In this document: one piece after another, positions 32,692-39,916 of the stretch
Layout of the letters: every line of letters starts with the position of its first letter
How positions within the stretch are numbered: position 1 is the first letter of the stretch
NCBI GenBank assembly: GCA_016782865.1
Contig: JADHXR010000063.1
Coordinates: 1-39,916, forward strand
Reading direction: 5' to 3'
DNA from: Phycisphaerae bacterium
Lineage (GTDB): Bacteria; Planctomycetota; Phycisphaerae; Sedimentisphaerales; Anaerobacaceae
DNA: 39,916 nt
The notes under the pieces: model-generated
Databases searched by the model: none
What the model was told of the DNA's origin: nothing
What the model saw: the letters and a program-made list of their open reading frames with translations, nothing else
Position numbers and translations under genes: made by a program

Positions 32692-33681
32692 ATGCCAGCT
32701 AATCTGACACCGCAATATCTGAAGGCCGAGAAGTGGTATAAGAGCGCCACTTCGACGGATGAGAAGATCCTTGCGCTCCAGCAGATGCTGGCGGTTCTTC
32801 CCAAGCACAAGGGGACCGACCATATCAAGGCGGACCTGCGCAAGAAGCTGGGCAAGCTCAAAGATACCGATGCGCAGAAAAAGGGCTGCGGCACGCACGT
32901 GGATATATTCCACGTGCCTCGTAGCGGATCGGGGCAGATTGTTTTGCTGGGAACGCCCAACTGCGGCAAGAGTTCCATCGTCGCAGCGCTGACCAATGCC
33001 AAGGTCAACGTGGCGGACTTTCCTTTTGCAACGGCAGCGCCCGCGCCGGGGATGGCGACGTTCGAGGACGTCAAGATTGAACTGGTCGATATGCCGCCGA
33101 TCACGGCTGATTATAGCGCGCCGGGCCAGGTGGGGACATACCGCAACTGCGACATAATAGCGATAGTCATCGACCTTTCCGGCGATGTGCTCGATCAGAT
33201 CGGCATCTGCATGGACTTTCTCGAATCACGCAGCCTGTTGATCGACAGCAAGACGCCGGCTCACGACAGCCAGGGCAACTCGCTGGGCAAGAAGGCATTC
33301 TGCATATGCACCAAATCCGACATCGCCGGCCCCGGCGCTCTCGATAGTCTCAAGGAGCTGGTGGAGCATCCGTTCGAGTTTGTCGAGATTTCCGCCGAGA
33401 CGGGCGAAGGGCTCGAAGAACTCACTGGAACCTTTTTCAGGCTGCTGGATATAATACGCGTCTACGCGAAGCCGCCCGGAAAGCCAGCCGATATGACCGA
33501 CCCATTTTCGCTGCCGGCCGGCTCGACCGTGATGGATCTGGCTCACGTCGTTCACCGGCAGTTGGCTGAGAAGCTGAAGTTCGCAAGAATCTGGGGCGCC
33601 GGAGTCCATGACGGCCAGAACACACAGAGAAACCACGTTCTGAACGACAAGGACATCATCGAATTGCATTTCGGTAAGTGA
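32692..33681 (+). CDS. DRG/Obg-like GTPase with TGS domain
   Basis: Cytoplasmic GTPase of 329 residues. A helical N-terminus (1-75) precedes the G domain: P-loop G87-TPNCGKS-S95, G2 in ADFPFATAAPAPGM, G3 as D133-MPP (usually DxPG) and G4 as T207-K-S-D210, then SAETGEGLEEL. A C-terminal TGS domain (about 255-329) has LPAGSTVMDLAHVVH and ends DKDIIELHFGK. The layout matches the DRG branch of Obg GTPases, which is mainly archaeal and eukaryotic but found in some bacteria; ribosome-linked function is inferred. The ATG lies just behind a mobile repeat and has only a weak GGA site. Confidence 0.85.
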   Translation: MPANLTPQYLKAEKWYKSATSTDEKILALQQMLAVLPKHKGTDHIKADLRKKLGKLKDTDAQKKGCGTHVDIFHVPRSGSGQIVLLGTPNCGKSSIVAALTNAKVNVADFPFATAAPAPGMATFEDVKIELVDMPPITADYSAPGQVGTYRNCDIIAIVIDLSGDVLDQIGICMDFLESRSLLIDSKTPAHDSQGNSLGKKAFCICTKSDIAGPGALDSLKELVEHPFEFVEISAETGEGLEELTGTFFRLLDIIRVYAKPPGKPADMTDPFSLPAGSTVMDLAHVVHRQLAEKLKFARIWGAGVHDGQNTQRNHVLNDKDIIELHFGK

Positions 33682-33725
33682 CACTAAAGACGCTGAGGCT
33701 CAGGTGTTTGTCCGCCGCGAGCAGC

Positions 33726-36095
33726 TCACGGGCTTTTACTTGCCTCGGCCGTCCCGCCATAGGCACCCATATTGATTCTGCCAGCATTAGGCGAAGTTTC
33801 AAGCCCAATGGGGCTGGTTGGATCTCCTGCATCGATGCATGGGCTGATGACACTATCGACAATCCATGTCTGAGTTGTCGCATCATATCTGCCGGCCTGT
33901 GATTTCAGATGATATTCGCCGTTTTCCGGATCTGCGAAAAGTGGATCAGCATCGATGTTGCCTGCCCCAGGATAACCAGCCTGAACATTGCTGTATTCCA
34001 CCGTACCGGATGACCCCAATATCTGAACCCGGTTGCCAGAAATGATCGAGTTGAGGACTCTCGCTGCCCCTCCAGATACGCCAATCTCCGAGTTGTTGAC
34101 GACAGTGCAGTTGACCACGGATGGAGAGTTGGTCAGGACGGTACGTCCCTCTTGGAATAACAACATGGCTACTCCGGAATGACCATTATCGGCAATGACG
34201 CAGTTGGAAATCACTGGATTGCTGCCCATATGCAATTCCATGCCGTTGCTAACATTGGCAGTAATTCTGCAACTGACAATTGTGGGCGACGCACCCGAGC
34301 AATGAATGCCGTTTCTTGCATCAGTAATCGTAAAGCCGGCAAGCACACAACTTGAATCTTCCCCGTTGGCAAAAGTCACCATGTTAGTGTAGCCGCTCCC
34401 AGCGAGAATGGTACTTGCTACCACCCCTGAGTCATTGGGGTCAACTGATCTCACGCTCAAATTCTTGCCCTTGAAATCGATGTTTTCGGTATAGACACCT
34501 GCCTTCACCACTATCTCATCCCCTGACACCGCTTCATCTATCGCGTACTGAATCAGATTGTATCCATTCCCGGTACTCACATTTTCGACTTCGCAGACGG
34601 TAGGGACGACATTGTCAGCATCAATGCAAAGTGGATCGGCATAGATAGATGAGCCAAATTGATCCCACACCTTGATTGTCCACCATGTTCTCCGGAAGGG
34701 AAAGGCAGTTATGACATCTCTTGGAGGCAGAGGGGTATGGGAGATAATGACGTAGTCGCCGAGAGAGTGCGGATCCGAGCCAAACAACAACTCATAACTT
34801 GTGGCGTTTTCGCTCTCCTCACACGAAAACAACGCTCCATTTGCATCCACGAAAGATCCATCTGGCGGACCAATAAGTGTAACTGGTTCTGGCAGTCTGC
34901 CTGCATGCCGTGTCTCATCATAAAAATCTATATAACCACTGGGATTCCATCCATACCACTGGAACTTATAGGTTTGGCTATGCGGTGTCGATGCAAGCTG
35001 AAGGTTTTTGCCTGGACCAACAACAGACCATGAAGCTCCAGCAACAACGCCAGAATTGAAGTCCTTCAAATTGTCTTCAGAGAGAGAATTGTTGTACCAC
35101 TCCTGAGCGTGCCGATGTTTTCTCCACCACTCAGCCGACCCATATGCAGAACCACCCATTCCCTTCTCAAACCAGATGTTCAACACGTTGTTGTAAAAAT
35201 ACGGATACTTTGTATAGCTACTCCAAGCTGATGAGCTTACGTAGTTATCGATCCAACACTGCTCTCCATCGACAGAGCTACCAAGGAACTGTGAAATTCT
35301 TTCTGAGTAGTCTCGGCAGTATGGTGTTGCGTCAAATAACGTGACACGGTTTATCGCATATCGCCTGTCTTGGTAGGTCAGATTCAAGTACCGACCAACA
35401 TCTATGGCCGGCTGCCCACCGGTACTCCACCCACAGGCCTGAATCGGTTGCGTGTAATTTGGGGCGACTGCAGATAGGTAGACAAGGATCATATCACCAC
35501 AACGATAATAGAAACCTGAACTGCCTGGATCAGGACCGTATCCTTTTGGAAAACTCAGGATGTTAGCTTTCTCCAACCAACCGAGATTTGTGAGGGGACA
35601 AGCACTGTATTGGACCAAACCGTTTACACAATCACCTCCACCAAAATATATCATTGTGGGTTTATTGGGATCAAATGAATCATTCCTTAGTTCCAGCAAA
35701 CTCTCACCAAATTCTGGAACAATCTTAATTTTCACAGCGGCAGACAGACTCGTCAGTTCGCCATCATTTACAGTTAGTTCAAGTTCGCATTCTTGAATCT
35801 CATTTGTCTGCGCAAAACCACTGATTGTTGGCATGGCAGTTTCCGCATCAATGATCACAACTACGGGCCCTGATTTTTGTCTCCAACCGTAGTTCAGAGC
35901 ACCAAAATTATCCGGGTCGTAGGAACCGGTTCCATCAAGAACTAGCGGGTCCTGTGCCACATATCGAGACGGTCCAGCGTCTGCTACGGGCCTGCCATAC
36001 TGAGATTGGGCTTCCAGAGGCCTCAAAACGAAAGGAAGTATCAGTATGAGTACAGACATTTTCCTCTGGATCACTAGATTTGACACGTGTGCCAT
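33726..36095 (-). CDS. Large secreted PKD / hydrolase-like / beta-helix protein
   Basis: Exported protein of 789 residues; AGGAGG eight bases upstream and a leader (KMSVLILILPFVLRPLEAQ). A PKD-like domain (about 35-125) has ADAGPSRYVAQDPLVLDGTGSYDPD. The next 260 residues are hydrolase-like: TMIYFGGGDC, then CGWSTGGQPA with S224 in a G-x-S-x-G elbow. An FN3-like segment (about 405-495) leads to a right-handed beta-helix (500-760; NLIQYAIDEAVSGDEIVVKAGVY, NGIHCSGASPTIVSCRI). It ends INMGAYGGTAEAS, typical of planctomycete secreted beta-helix proteins. Codon use is less GC-rich than in neighbours. Substrate and role are unknown. Confidence 0.8.
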   Translation of the reverse strand: MAHVSNLVIQRKMSVLILILPFVLRPLEAQSQYGRPVADAGPSRYVAQDPLVLDGTGSYDPDNFGALNYGWRQKSGPVVVIIDAETAMPTISGFAQTNEIQECELELTVNDGELTSLSAAVKIKIVPEFGESLLELRNDSFDPNKPTMIYFGGGDCVNGLVQYSACPLTNLGWLEKANILSFPKGYGPDPGSSGFYYRCGDMILVYLSAVAPNYTQPIQACGWSTGGQPAIDVGRYLNLTYQDRRYAINRVTLFDATPYCRDYSERISQFLGSSVDGEQCWIDNYVSSSAWSSYTKYPYFYNNVLNIWFEKGMGGSAYGSAEWWRKHRHAQEWYNNSLSEDNLKDFNSGVVAGASWSVVGPGKNLQLASTPHSQTYKFQWYGWNPSGYIDFYDETRHAGRLPEPVTLIGPPDGSFVDANGALFSCEESENATSYELLFGSDPHSLGDYVIISHTPLPPRDVITAFPFRRTWWTIKVWDQFGSSIYADPLCIDADNVVPTVCEVENVSTGNGYNLIQYAIDEAVSGDEIVVKAGVYTENIDFKGKNLSVRSVDPNDSGVVASTILAGSGYTNMVTFANGEDSSCVLAGFTITDARNGIHCSGASPTIVSCRITANVSNGMELHMGSNPVISNCVIADNGHSGVAMLLFQEGRTVLTNSPSVVNCTVVNNSEIGVSGGAARVLNSIISGNRVQILGSSGTVEYSNVQAGYPGAGNIDADPLFADPENGEYHLKSQAGRYDATTQTWIVDSVISPCIDAGDPTSPIGLETSPNAGRINMGAYGGTAEASKSP

Positions 36096-36295
36096 TTCAA
36101 TATCCTCCTGCTCCCAACTCTCGACTCACAGGATGTTTGCCTACTCATCCTGCCTAACTTCAATGCTCAGTGTAACAGATGGTGAGTGTTCCGTCCAGTG
36201 AAAACGTGCAGAAATATCTTGTGGCATGCCATTGAAGGCTTGGTGGTTGTTCGTACAGTGGCTGAGAGACGAAGAATTCGCCCACATGGGCAAAC

Positions 36296-36326
36296 AAAAA
36301 AAAGCCGCGCCAGTAGTGGCGCGACT
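36296..36326 (-). terminator. Intrinsic terminator of the isomerase-dehydrogenase operon
   Basis: Read on the minus strand: GTCGCGCCA, loop CTAC, TGGCGCGGC (one G-U pair), then nine T. A nine-pair GC-rich stem with a U-tract is a textbook rho-independent terminator, 66 bases past the stop of the isomerase gene. Confidence 0.9.
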
Positions 36327-36391
36327 TGTCTTCTACTCCTCGGTCTTCAAGACTTGAGTGCTTTGATCAGTTGCGCTTTTGTTGGGCTGTC

Positions 36392-37315
36392 TTAGAAATC
36401 GTCACAGGCGCGGTAGGCGTCGATTACGGCTTGCTCGCCTTCTTTGCCGCGCTTACTTCTGCCGTGCTCCATACAGAGCACGCCGTTGTAGCCCTTCTTG
36501 TGAATATGCTTGAAGATGTTCTTGTAATTGATCTCGCCGGTCGTCGGCTCTTTTCGACCCGGGTTGTCACCCAGATGAAAAGCGGCAATCTCATCCCATG
36601 CCATATCGATGTTGGGGATGAGGTTGCCTTCGGTGATCTGCTGGTGATATATGTCGTTGACAATCTTGACCGAAGGACTGTTCACGGCCCGGCAGATCAT
36701 GCAGGCCTGCGGAATCTTGGTCAGGAACAGACCCGGGTGATTGGTCCAGGCGTTCAATGGTTCGAGAACGATCACCAGTCCCGACTCCTCGCATATCTCG
36801 GCGCAATATCTGAGGTTGTCGATCACGTTGGCCGTTTGATAGTCCCACTCCAAACCGTTGTCGAATGCTCCGGGGACGAGCAAGGCCCATTTGGCATTGG
36901 CCCTCTTGGCGAACTCCACCCCGTCTGTGGCCGTTTTGATGATCTTCTGGCGGTTCTCCTCGTCCTTTGTGACGAACAACTTTCCGCCGATACCCGTGAG
37001 CACGAACGGCCCCAAATCCATGTTCTGGCGGTCCAGCTCCTTGACGATCTTGTCGACCAACTCCGGAGGCTTTCCCATCAAACCGTTGTCGAAGATTGCC
37101 CTGAATCCCTGGTCCGACATGAACTTGATGTTGTCGATCGGGTCCTTGCCTGCGTGCTCTCTGAAAGTTCCGAAACTGGGCGCGTACTTGAGCTTGAACT
37201 TGCCGGCCGGACTGGCAGCTTTGGCCTTCGGGGCCACCGACGAGATCGCAACCGCAGCGGCGGCGGACGCCATCAAGCCGCGCCGAGTGATTTTGTTGTC
37301 CTGAACATCTTGCAT
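36392..37315 (-). CDS. Tat-exported sugar phosphate isomerase/epimerase-like protein
   Basis: AP-endonuclease-2/xylose isomerase-like TIM barrel, 307 residues. The start at 37315 has AAGGAG and a twin-arginine leader (NKITRRGLMASAAAAVAIS). Metal-site residues are in VIVLEPLNAW, KIVNDIYHQQ, AFHLGDNPGR and VLCMEHG, the pattern of hydroxypyruvate isomerase-like and 3-keto-sugar epimerase-like enzymes. It lies 31 bases downstream of a Gfo/Idh/MocA gene, a common pair in sugar oxidation-isomerisation pathways. The export signal is unusual for an enzyme called sugar phosphate isomerase; an unphosphorylated substrate is more likely. Confidence 0.85.
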   Translation of the reverse strand: MQDVQDNKITRRGLMASAAAAVAISSVAPKAKAASPAGKFKLKYAPSFGTFREHAGKDPIDNIKFMSDQGFRAIFDNGLMGKPPELVDKIVKELDRQNMDLGPFVLTGIGGKLFVTKDEENRQKIIKTATDGVEFAKRANAKWALLVPGAFDNGLEWDYQTANVIDNLRYCAEICEESGLVIVLEPLNAWTNHPGLFLTKIPQACMICRAVNSPSVKIVNDIYHQQITEGNLIPNIDMAWDEIAAFHLGDNPGRKEPTTGEINYKNIFKHIHKKGYNGVLCMEHGRSKRGKEGEQAVIDAYRACDDF

Positions 37316-37346
37316 TCTAAATACTCCTTCTCTCACGTTCTCGGCG

Positions 37347-38519
37347 CTACTTCTTGAACTCGGTCCATTTCTGTTTGCTCTTTGCACTTGCCAGAACGGT
37401 CTCGATAAAGAGCATGCCGCGAAGGCCGTCTTTGACGTCGGGGAAGTCCAGTGCCAGAGGATCGGGTTTGGTTCTGGTCAGTTTTGCCCGGATGGTGTCG
37501 GCAAAGTTCCGGTAATTGTTGGCGAAGGCTTCGAAGAAGGCCTCGGGATGCCCGGACGGCAGACGTGTGGCGCGGGCTGCCGCAGCGCTCTTGGCTCCCA
37601 CGTATTCGTTGCCGCGGCGCCATACCTGGACCGGACCGTCCGGTGTCTTGACATACAGATAGTTCGGATGCTCCTGATGCCATTCCAGGGCTTTGTCCTC
37701 GCCGTAGATCCAGATGGCCAGGTTGTTTTCTTCGCCGATGGAAACCTGGCTCGCGTGCAGAACGCCGCGGGCGCCGTTGTTGAAACGCAACAGGATGTTG
37801 CCGTCGTCGTCGAGCCTTCTGCCTTTGACAAAAATCGTCAGATCGGCGCAGACTTCCTTGATCTTCAATCCGGTGATGTACTCCGAGAGGTTCTCGGCGT
37901 GTGTGCCGATGTCACCCATGGATCCGGCGCCGCCGCTCTGCTTGGGGTCGGTCCGCCAGGCGGCCTGCATCTGGCCGGTCTTCTCCAGTGCGGTGGCCAG
38001 CCAGCCCTGGGGATACTGCACGACGATTTTGCGAATCTTGCCCAGGTCTCCCGCACGCACCATGTCGCGGGCCAGCTTGACCATCGGATAGCCCGTGTAG
38101 TTGTGCATCAGTCCGAAGACCCTGCGGTTTTGCGTGACGAGTCTCACCAGTTCTTTCGCCTCTTTGGCGCTGATCGTCATCGGCTTTTCGCACATAATGT
38201 GGAAACCGGCGTTGAGGAAGTCTCTGGCGATGGGGAAATGCCAGTTATTCGGCGTGGTGATCGTAACAAAATCGATCCTCTCGCCCTCGGGCAGCTTAAG
38301 CTCTTTCTCGATCATTTGCTCGTAGGTGCCGTACACGCGCTTGGGGTCGAGGAGAAGTTCCCGCCCCTGTTGCTTGGATTTACGCGGGTCGATATCGAAC
38401 GCCCCGGCTACGAGATCTATGCCGCCGTCCAGACGCGACGCCTTGCGATGCACGTCACCGATGAATGCCCCCGGTCCGCCGCCGATCATCCCCATTTTCA
38501 ATTTTCTATCGAGTTCCAT
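37347..38519 (-). CDS. Cytoplasmic Gfo/Idh/MocA dehydrogenase
   Basis: NAD(P)-dependent sugar dehydrogenase of 390 residues, without signal peptide. The start at 38519 has AAAGGAG eight bases upstream. The Rossmann motif is MGMIGGGPGAFIG; the catalytic motif is intact, C-E111-K112-P113; the substrate histidine helix is SMGDIGTHAENL. Closest in character to dehydrogenases acting on inositols or glucosides. With the isomerase next door it likely oxidises a sugar to a keto form. First gene of a two-gene operon ended by the terminator at 36296-36326. Confidence 0.9.
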   Translation of the reverse strand: MELDRKLKMGMIGGGPGAFIGDVHRKASRLDGGIDLVAGAFDIDPRKSKQQGRELLLDPKRVYGTYEQMIEKELKLPEGERIDFVTITTPNNWHFPIARDFLNAGFHIMCEKPMTISAKEAKELVRLVTQNRRVFGLMHNYTGYPMVKLARDMVRAGDLGKIRKIVVQYPQGWLATALEKTGQMQAAWRTDPKQSGGAGSMGDIGTHAENLSEYITGLKIKEVCADLTIFVKGRRLDDDGNILLRFNNGARGVLHASQVSIGEENNLAIWIYGEDKALEWHQEHPNYLYVKTPDGPVQVWRRGNEYVGAKSAAAARATRLPSGHPEAFFEAFANNYRNFADTIRAKLTRTKPDPLALDFPDVKDGLRGMLFIETVLASAKSKQKWTEFKK

Positions 38520-38665
38520 GCCTGCTCCTTTCATAAAAAATGTTCGTATCCTTCTATGTCATTGTCTTGAATCGCCTACAAATATAGCCCAAGCCTATCG
38601 ATTTCGCAAGGCCTTGTCCAAAAAGAATTGCCGGCCCCGGCGACAAGAATCTGGCAAAGTTAGGG

Positions 38666-38693
38666 TTGACAACCACCGAGGGTCGATTATAAA
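38666..38693 (+). promoter_or_regulatory. Plus-strand promoter-like sequence
   Basis: TTGACA (38666-38671), 16 bases, TATAAA (38688-38693). It points into a 30-codon ORF starting ATG 38745 with GGAG upstream (MSAPSKANINKL, stop at 38835-38837) and then the intron-like region. It may be the promoter of a gene cut by the intron. Confidence 0.5.
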
Positions 38694-38793
38694 TCTCCTA
38701 CTGCCGTCCATTTGCAGAAGGCGAATATTGCAACGGAGAAATACATGAGTGCGCCAAGCAAAGCTAATATAAACAAGCTGGACAATCCAGCCC

Positions 38794-39260
38794 GTGTAAC
38801 GGCTAACCCCCGGCACGGCACTGACCCATGCGTATGAGGAGGTAACGAATCATGCGAAGCCATGGTAAGGGCAGTTTGTCAGCCACAACGCAAGTGAAGG
38901 TATTGAGCCCCGAAATTCTCCTTTTTGCATTGGGCCAAGGGTTTCATGTCTTGGAAGCCAATATCGGAACACACGCTATAGGTGAGTGTGTTTCTGACGT
39001 GCCGGGGTCTGAGTCCGTGGCGGGCACACGAACTGTTTATATTGGAACTTGGGAGAACCGAAACGTTCCAACTGGAAGCTTCCGAGAAGCCGAAGAGGCG
39101 ACAAGGGAGTATGGCGTTTCGGTGGTCGGACTGACTCATAGTAGAGGCGTGGGCAGGGTAATGCCTGTCGAGTCCCCATATTTGGGGACACTCGAAGGGG
39201 TCAGCAGTCTAACGCAGAGAGATGAGGTCTGTTATGCCATACACTGATATCGGAGAAACA
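38794..39260 (+). mobile_element. Probable group II intron 5' fragment (no reverse transcriptase)
   Basis: Phrases such as GGGCAGTTTGTCAGCCAC, GGTCTGAGTCCGTGGCGGGC, GGAACTTGGGAGA and GTCGGACTGACTCATAGTA recall the conserved domain I-III RNA upstream of group II intron reverse transcriptases. A GTGTA at 38794 could be the 5' splice end. The expected reverse transcriptase and domains V-VI are absent, so this is a relic. A 131-codon frame across it (38852-39247) is probably not a gene. The boundaries are estimates. Confidence 0.55.
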
Positions 39261-39276
39261 TGGCAGAAACTATCTC

Positions 39277-39916
39277 TCATATCCGGTCATGCCCGTAGAG
39301 ACTGTGATTTTCAGCAATCCGGCTCTTGCCCAACTCTCGCAAATATACTTCTCGGATGTCAGTCTCTGGTTTTCTGGGATAAACATGCTCCATGGGCAGG
39401 TCAGGATAGGTTGGGATCAGTGTCACAGGAGAAGGAAAGTCCAAGTGAGGTTTTACCTCCAGACGCCATATTCCATTGACGATGCGGTATGCATCTTCCA
39501 GTCCCTCCAAGATAGGATGGAAACGCCCTGTTTTCGAATCGCTACTCAACCTCAGATACGAGTTCTTCATTGGTCCCTCGACTCGGTCGTCATATGACAC
39601 GCCAAAAAGATCGGCAAGGCCGAAATTCTGCCTTCTTTTGCCCTCTTGGTCGTACAGTGACGTTTCAAAAGTAGCAACTATGCTTCCGCCACTTTTAACA
39701 TATAGTCTGATCCGTTCGCACTGCGCCTCGGAGAGAGCGGCAATATTTGGAAGAATCAACAACTTGAATTGTCTTAGATGTTCGGCGTCATGCAATCGGT
39801 CGTTCGCCATCTCAAACGGAATACGTGCTTCGATGAGTGCATGGTACATCCCGAGTTCATGGCCGCCGCTTTGCTCCTGCCACTCTTCGCCCCCATAATA
39901 GCGTTCTGTTTGTTCT
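39277..39916 (-). CDS. Glycosidase-associated domain protein (5' beyond window, 3' truncated)
   Basis: The frame is open to the window edge. The visible 212 residues resemble the beta-galactosidase trimerisation-like (class I glutamine amidotransferase-like) domain of large planctomycete glycosidases: ARIPFEMANDRLHDAEHLRQFKLLI, LPNIAALSEAQCERIRLYVKSGGSIVATFETSLYD, FGLADLFGVSY. The end is abnormal: after LRELGKSRIA, where relatives continue with a strand and another domain, the chain turns into unrelated residues and stops at 39277, next to the intron-like relic. The gene is therefore probably broken at its 3' end. Confidence 0.65.
   Translation of the reverse strand, partial: EQTERYYGGEEWQEQSGGHELGMYHALIEARIPFEMANDRLHDAEHLRQFKLLILPNIAALSEAQCERIRLYVKSGGSIVATFETSLYDQEGKRRQNFGLADLFGVSYDDRVEGPMKNSYLRLSSDSKTGRFHPILEGLEDAYRIVNGIWRLEVKPHLDFPSPVTLIPTYPDLPMEHVYPRKPETDIREVYLRELGKSRIAENHSLYGHDRI

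Noticed and set aside
38852..39247. 131-codon plus-strand frame
   Set aside because: It reads through sequence resembling group II intron RNA domains; the protein has no recognisable fold, and such frames are often annotated over intron RNA by mistake.

Overview
The window looks like chromosomal DNA of a Planctomycetota bacterium, most likely of the Phycisphaerae / Sedimentisphaerales type. The grounds are gene content, not a marker gene: twin-arginine-leader oxidoreductases of the Gfo/Idh/MocA family, two fused DUF1080 domains, a Cys-type sulfatase, a GH129-like glycosidase, a secreted PKD plus beta-helix protein, an H-X9-DG-like C-terminal domain, and many dispersed intergenic repeats. No rRNA, tRNA or CRISPR array was seen.

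Layout. (1) 1-3379: a partial OmpR/PhoB response regulator, a secreted DUF4185-like protein and an FHA-GAF protein with a textbook promoter. (2) 3388-12508, minus strand: a secreted carbohydrate-catabolism cluster (GH129-like, two Gfo/Idh/MocA proteins, double DUF1080, GH20-like hydrolase, hypothetical). Its content fits the 3-keto-glycoside route. (3) 12758-18503, minus strand: a ribonucleoside-scavenging operon, nucleoside hydrolase then rbsK, rbsB, rbsA, rbsC, with a good promoter at 18550-18577. (4) 18638-23814, plus strand: hisA, then leuA, leuC and leuD. A small GxxExxY gene with about 30-bp terminal inverted repeats sits between leuC and leuD. (5) 23.8-31.3 kb: a repeat- and transposon-rich island between leuD and leuB. 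It holds an internally deleted ISAzo13-like transposase, a RAYT (HUH/Y1) gene bounded by inverted REP units with two deleted derivatives and solo REPs, a polysaccharide deacetylase, a small membrane protein, a winged-helix/membrane-protein pair, a sulfatase and a beta-helix gene remnant. (6) 31397-33681: leuB, a deleted derivative of the GxxExxY element, and a TGS GTPase. (7) 33726-39916, minus strand: a secreted PKD/hydrolase-like/beta-helix protein, a sugar isomerase and a Gfo/Idh/MocA dehydrogenase with a clear terminator, then a probable group II intron relic that has cut off the 3' end of a glycosidase-like gene running off the window.

How it fits together. The cell appears to degrade complex, partly sulfated glycans outside the cytoplasm, oxidise and isomerise the released sugars, and recover ribose from nucleosides. 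The most novel material is the pair of non-autonomous-looking small elements. One is the GxxExxY unit with inverted repeats, which has one full copy, one deletion derivative that keeps an open frame, and solo repeat copies. The other is the RAYT/REP family with MITE-like derivatives. Both families sit around the leucine genes, and their repeat arms supply stop codons and 5' leaders to neighbouring genes.
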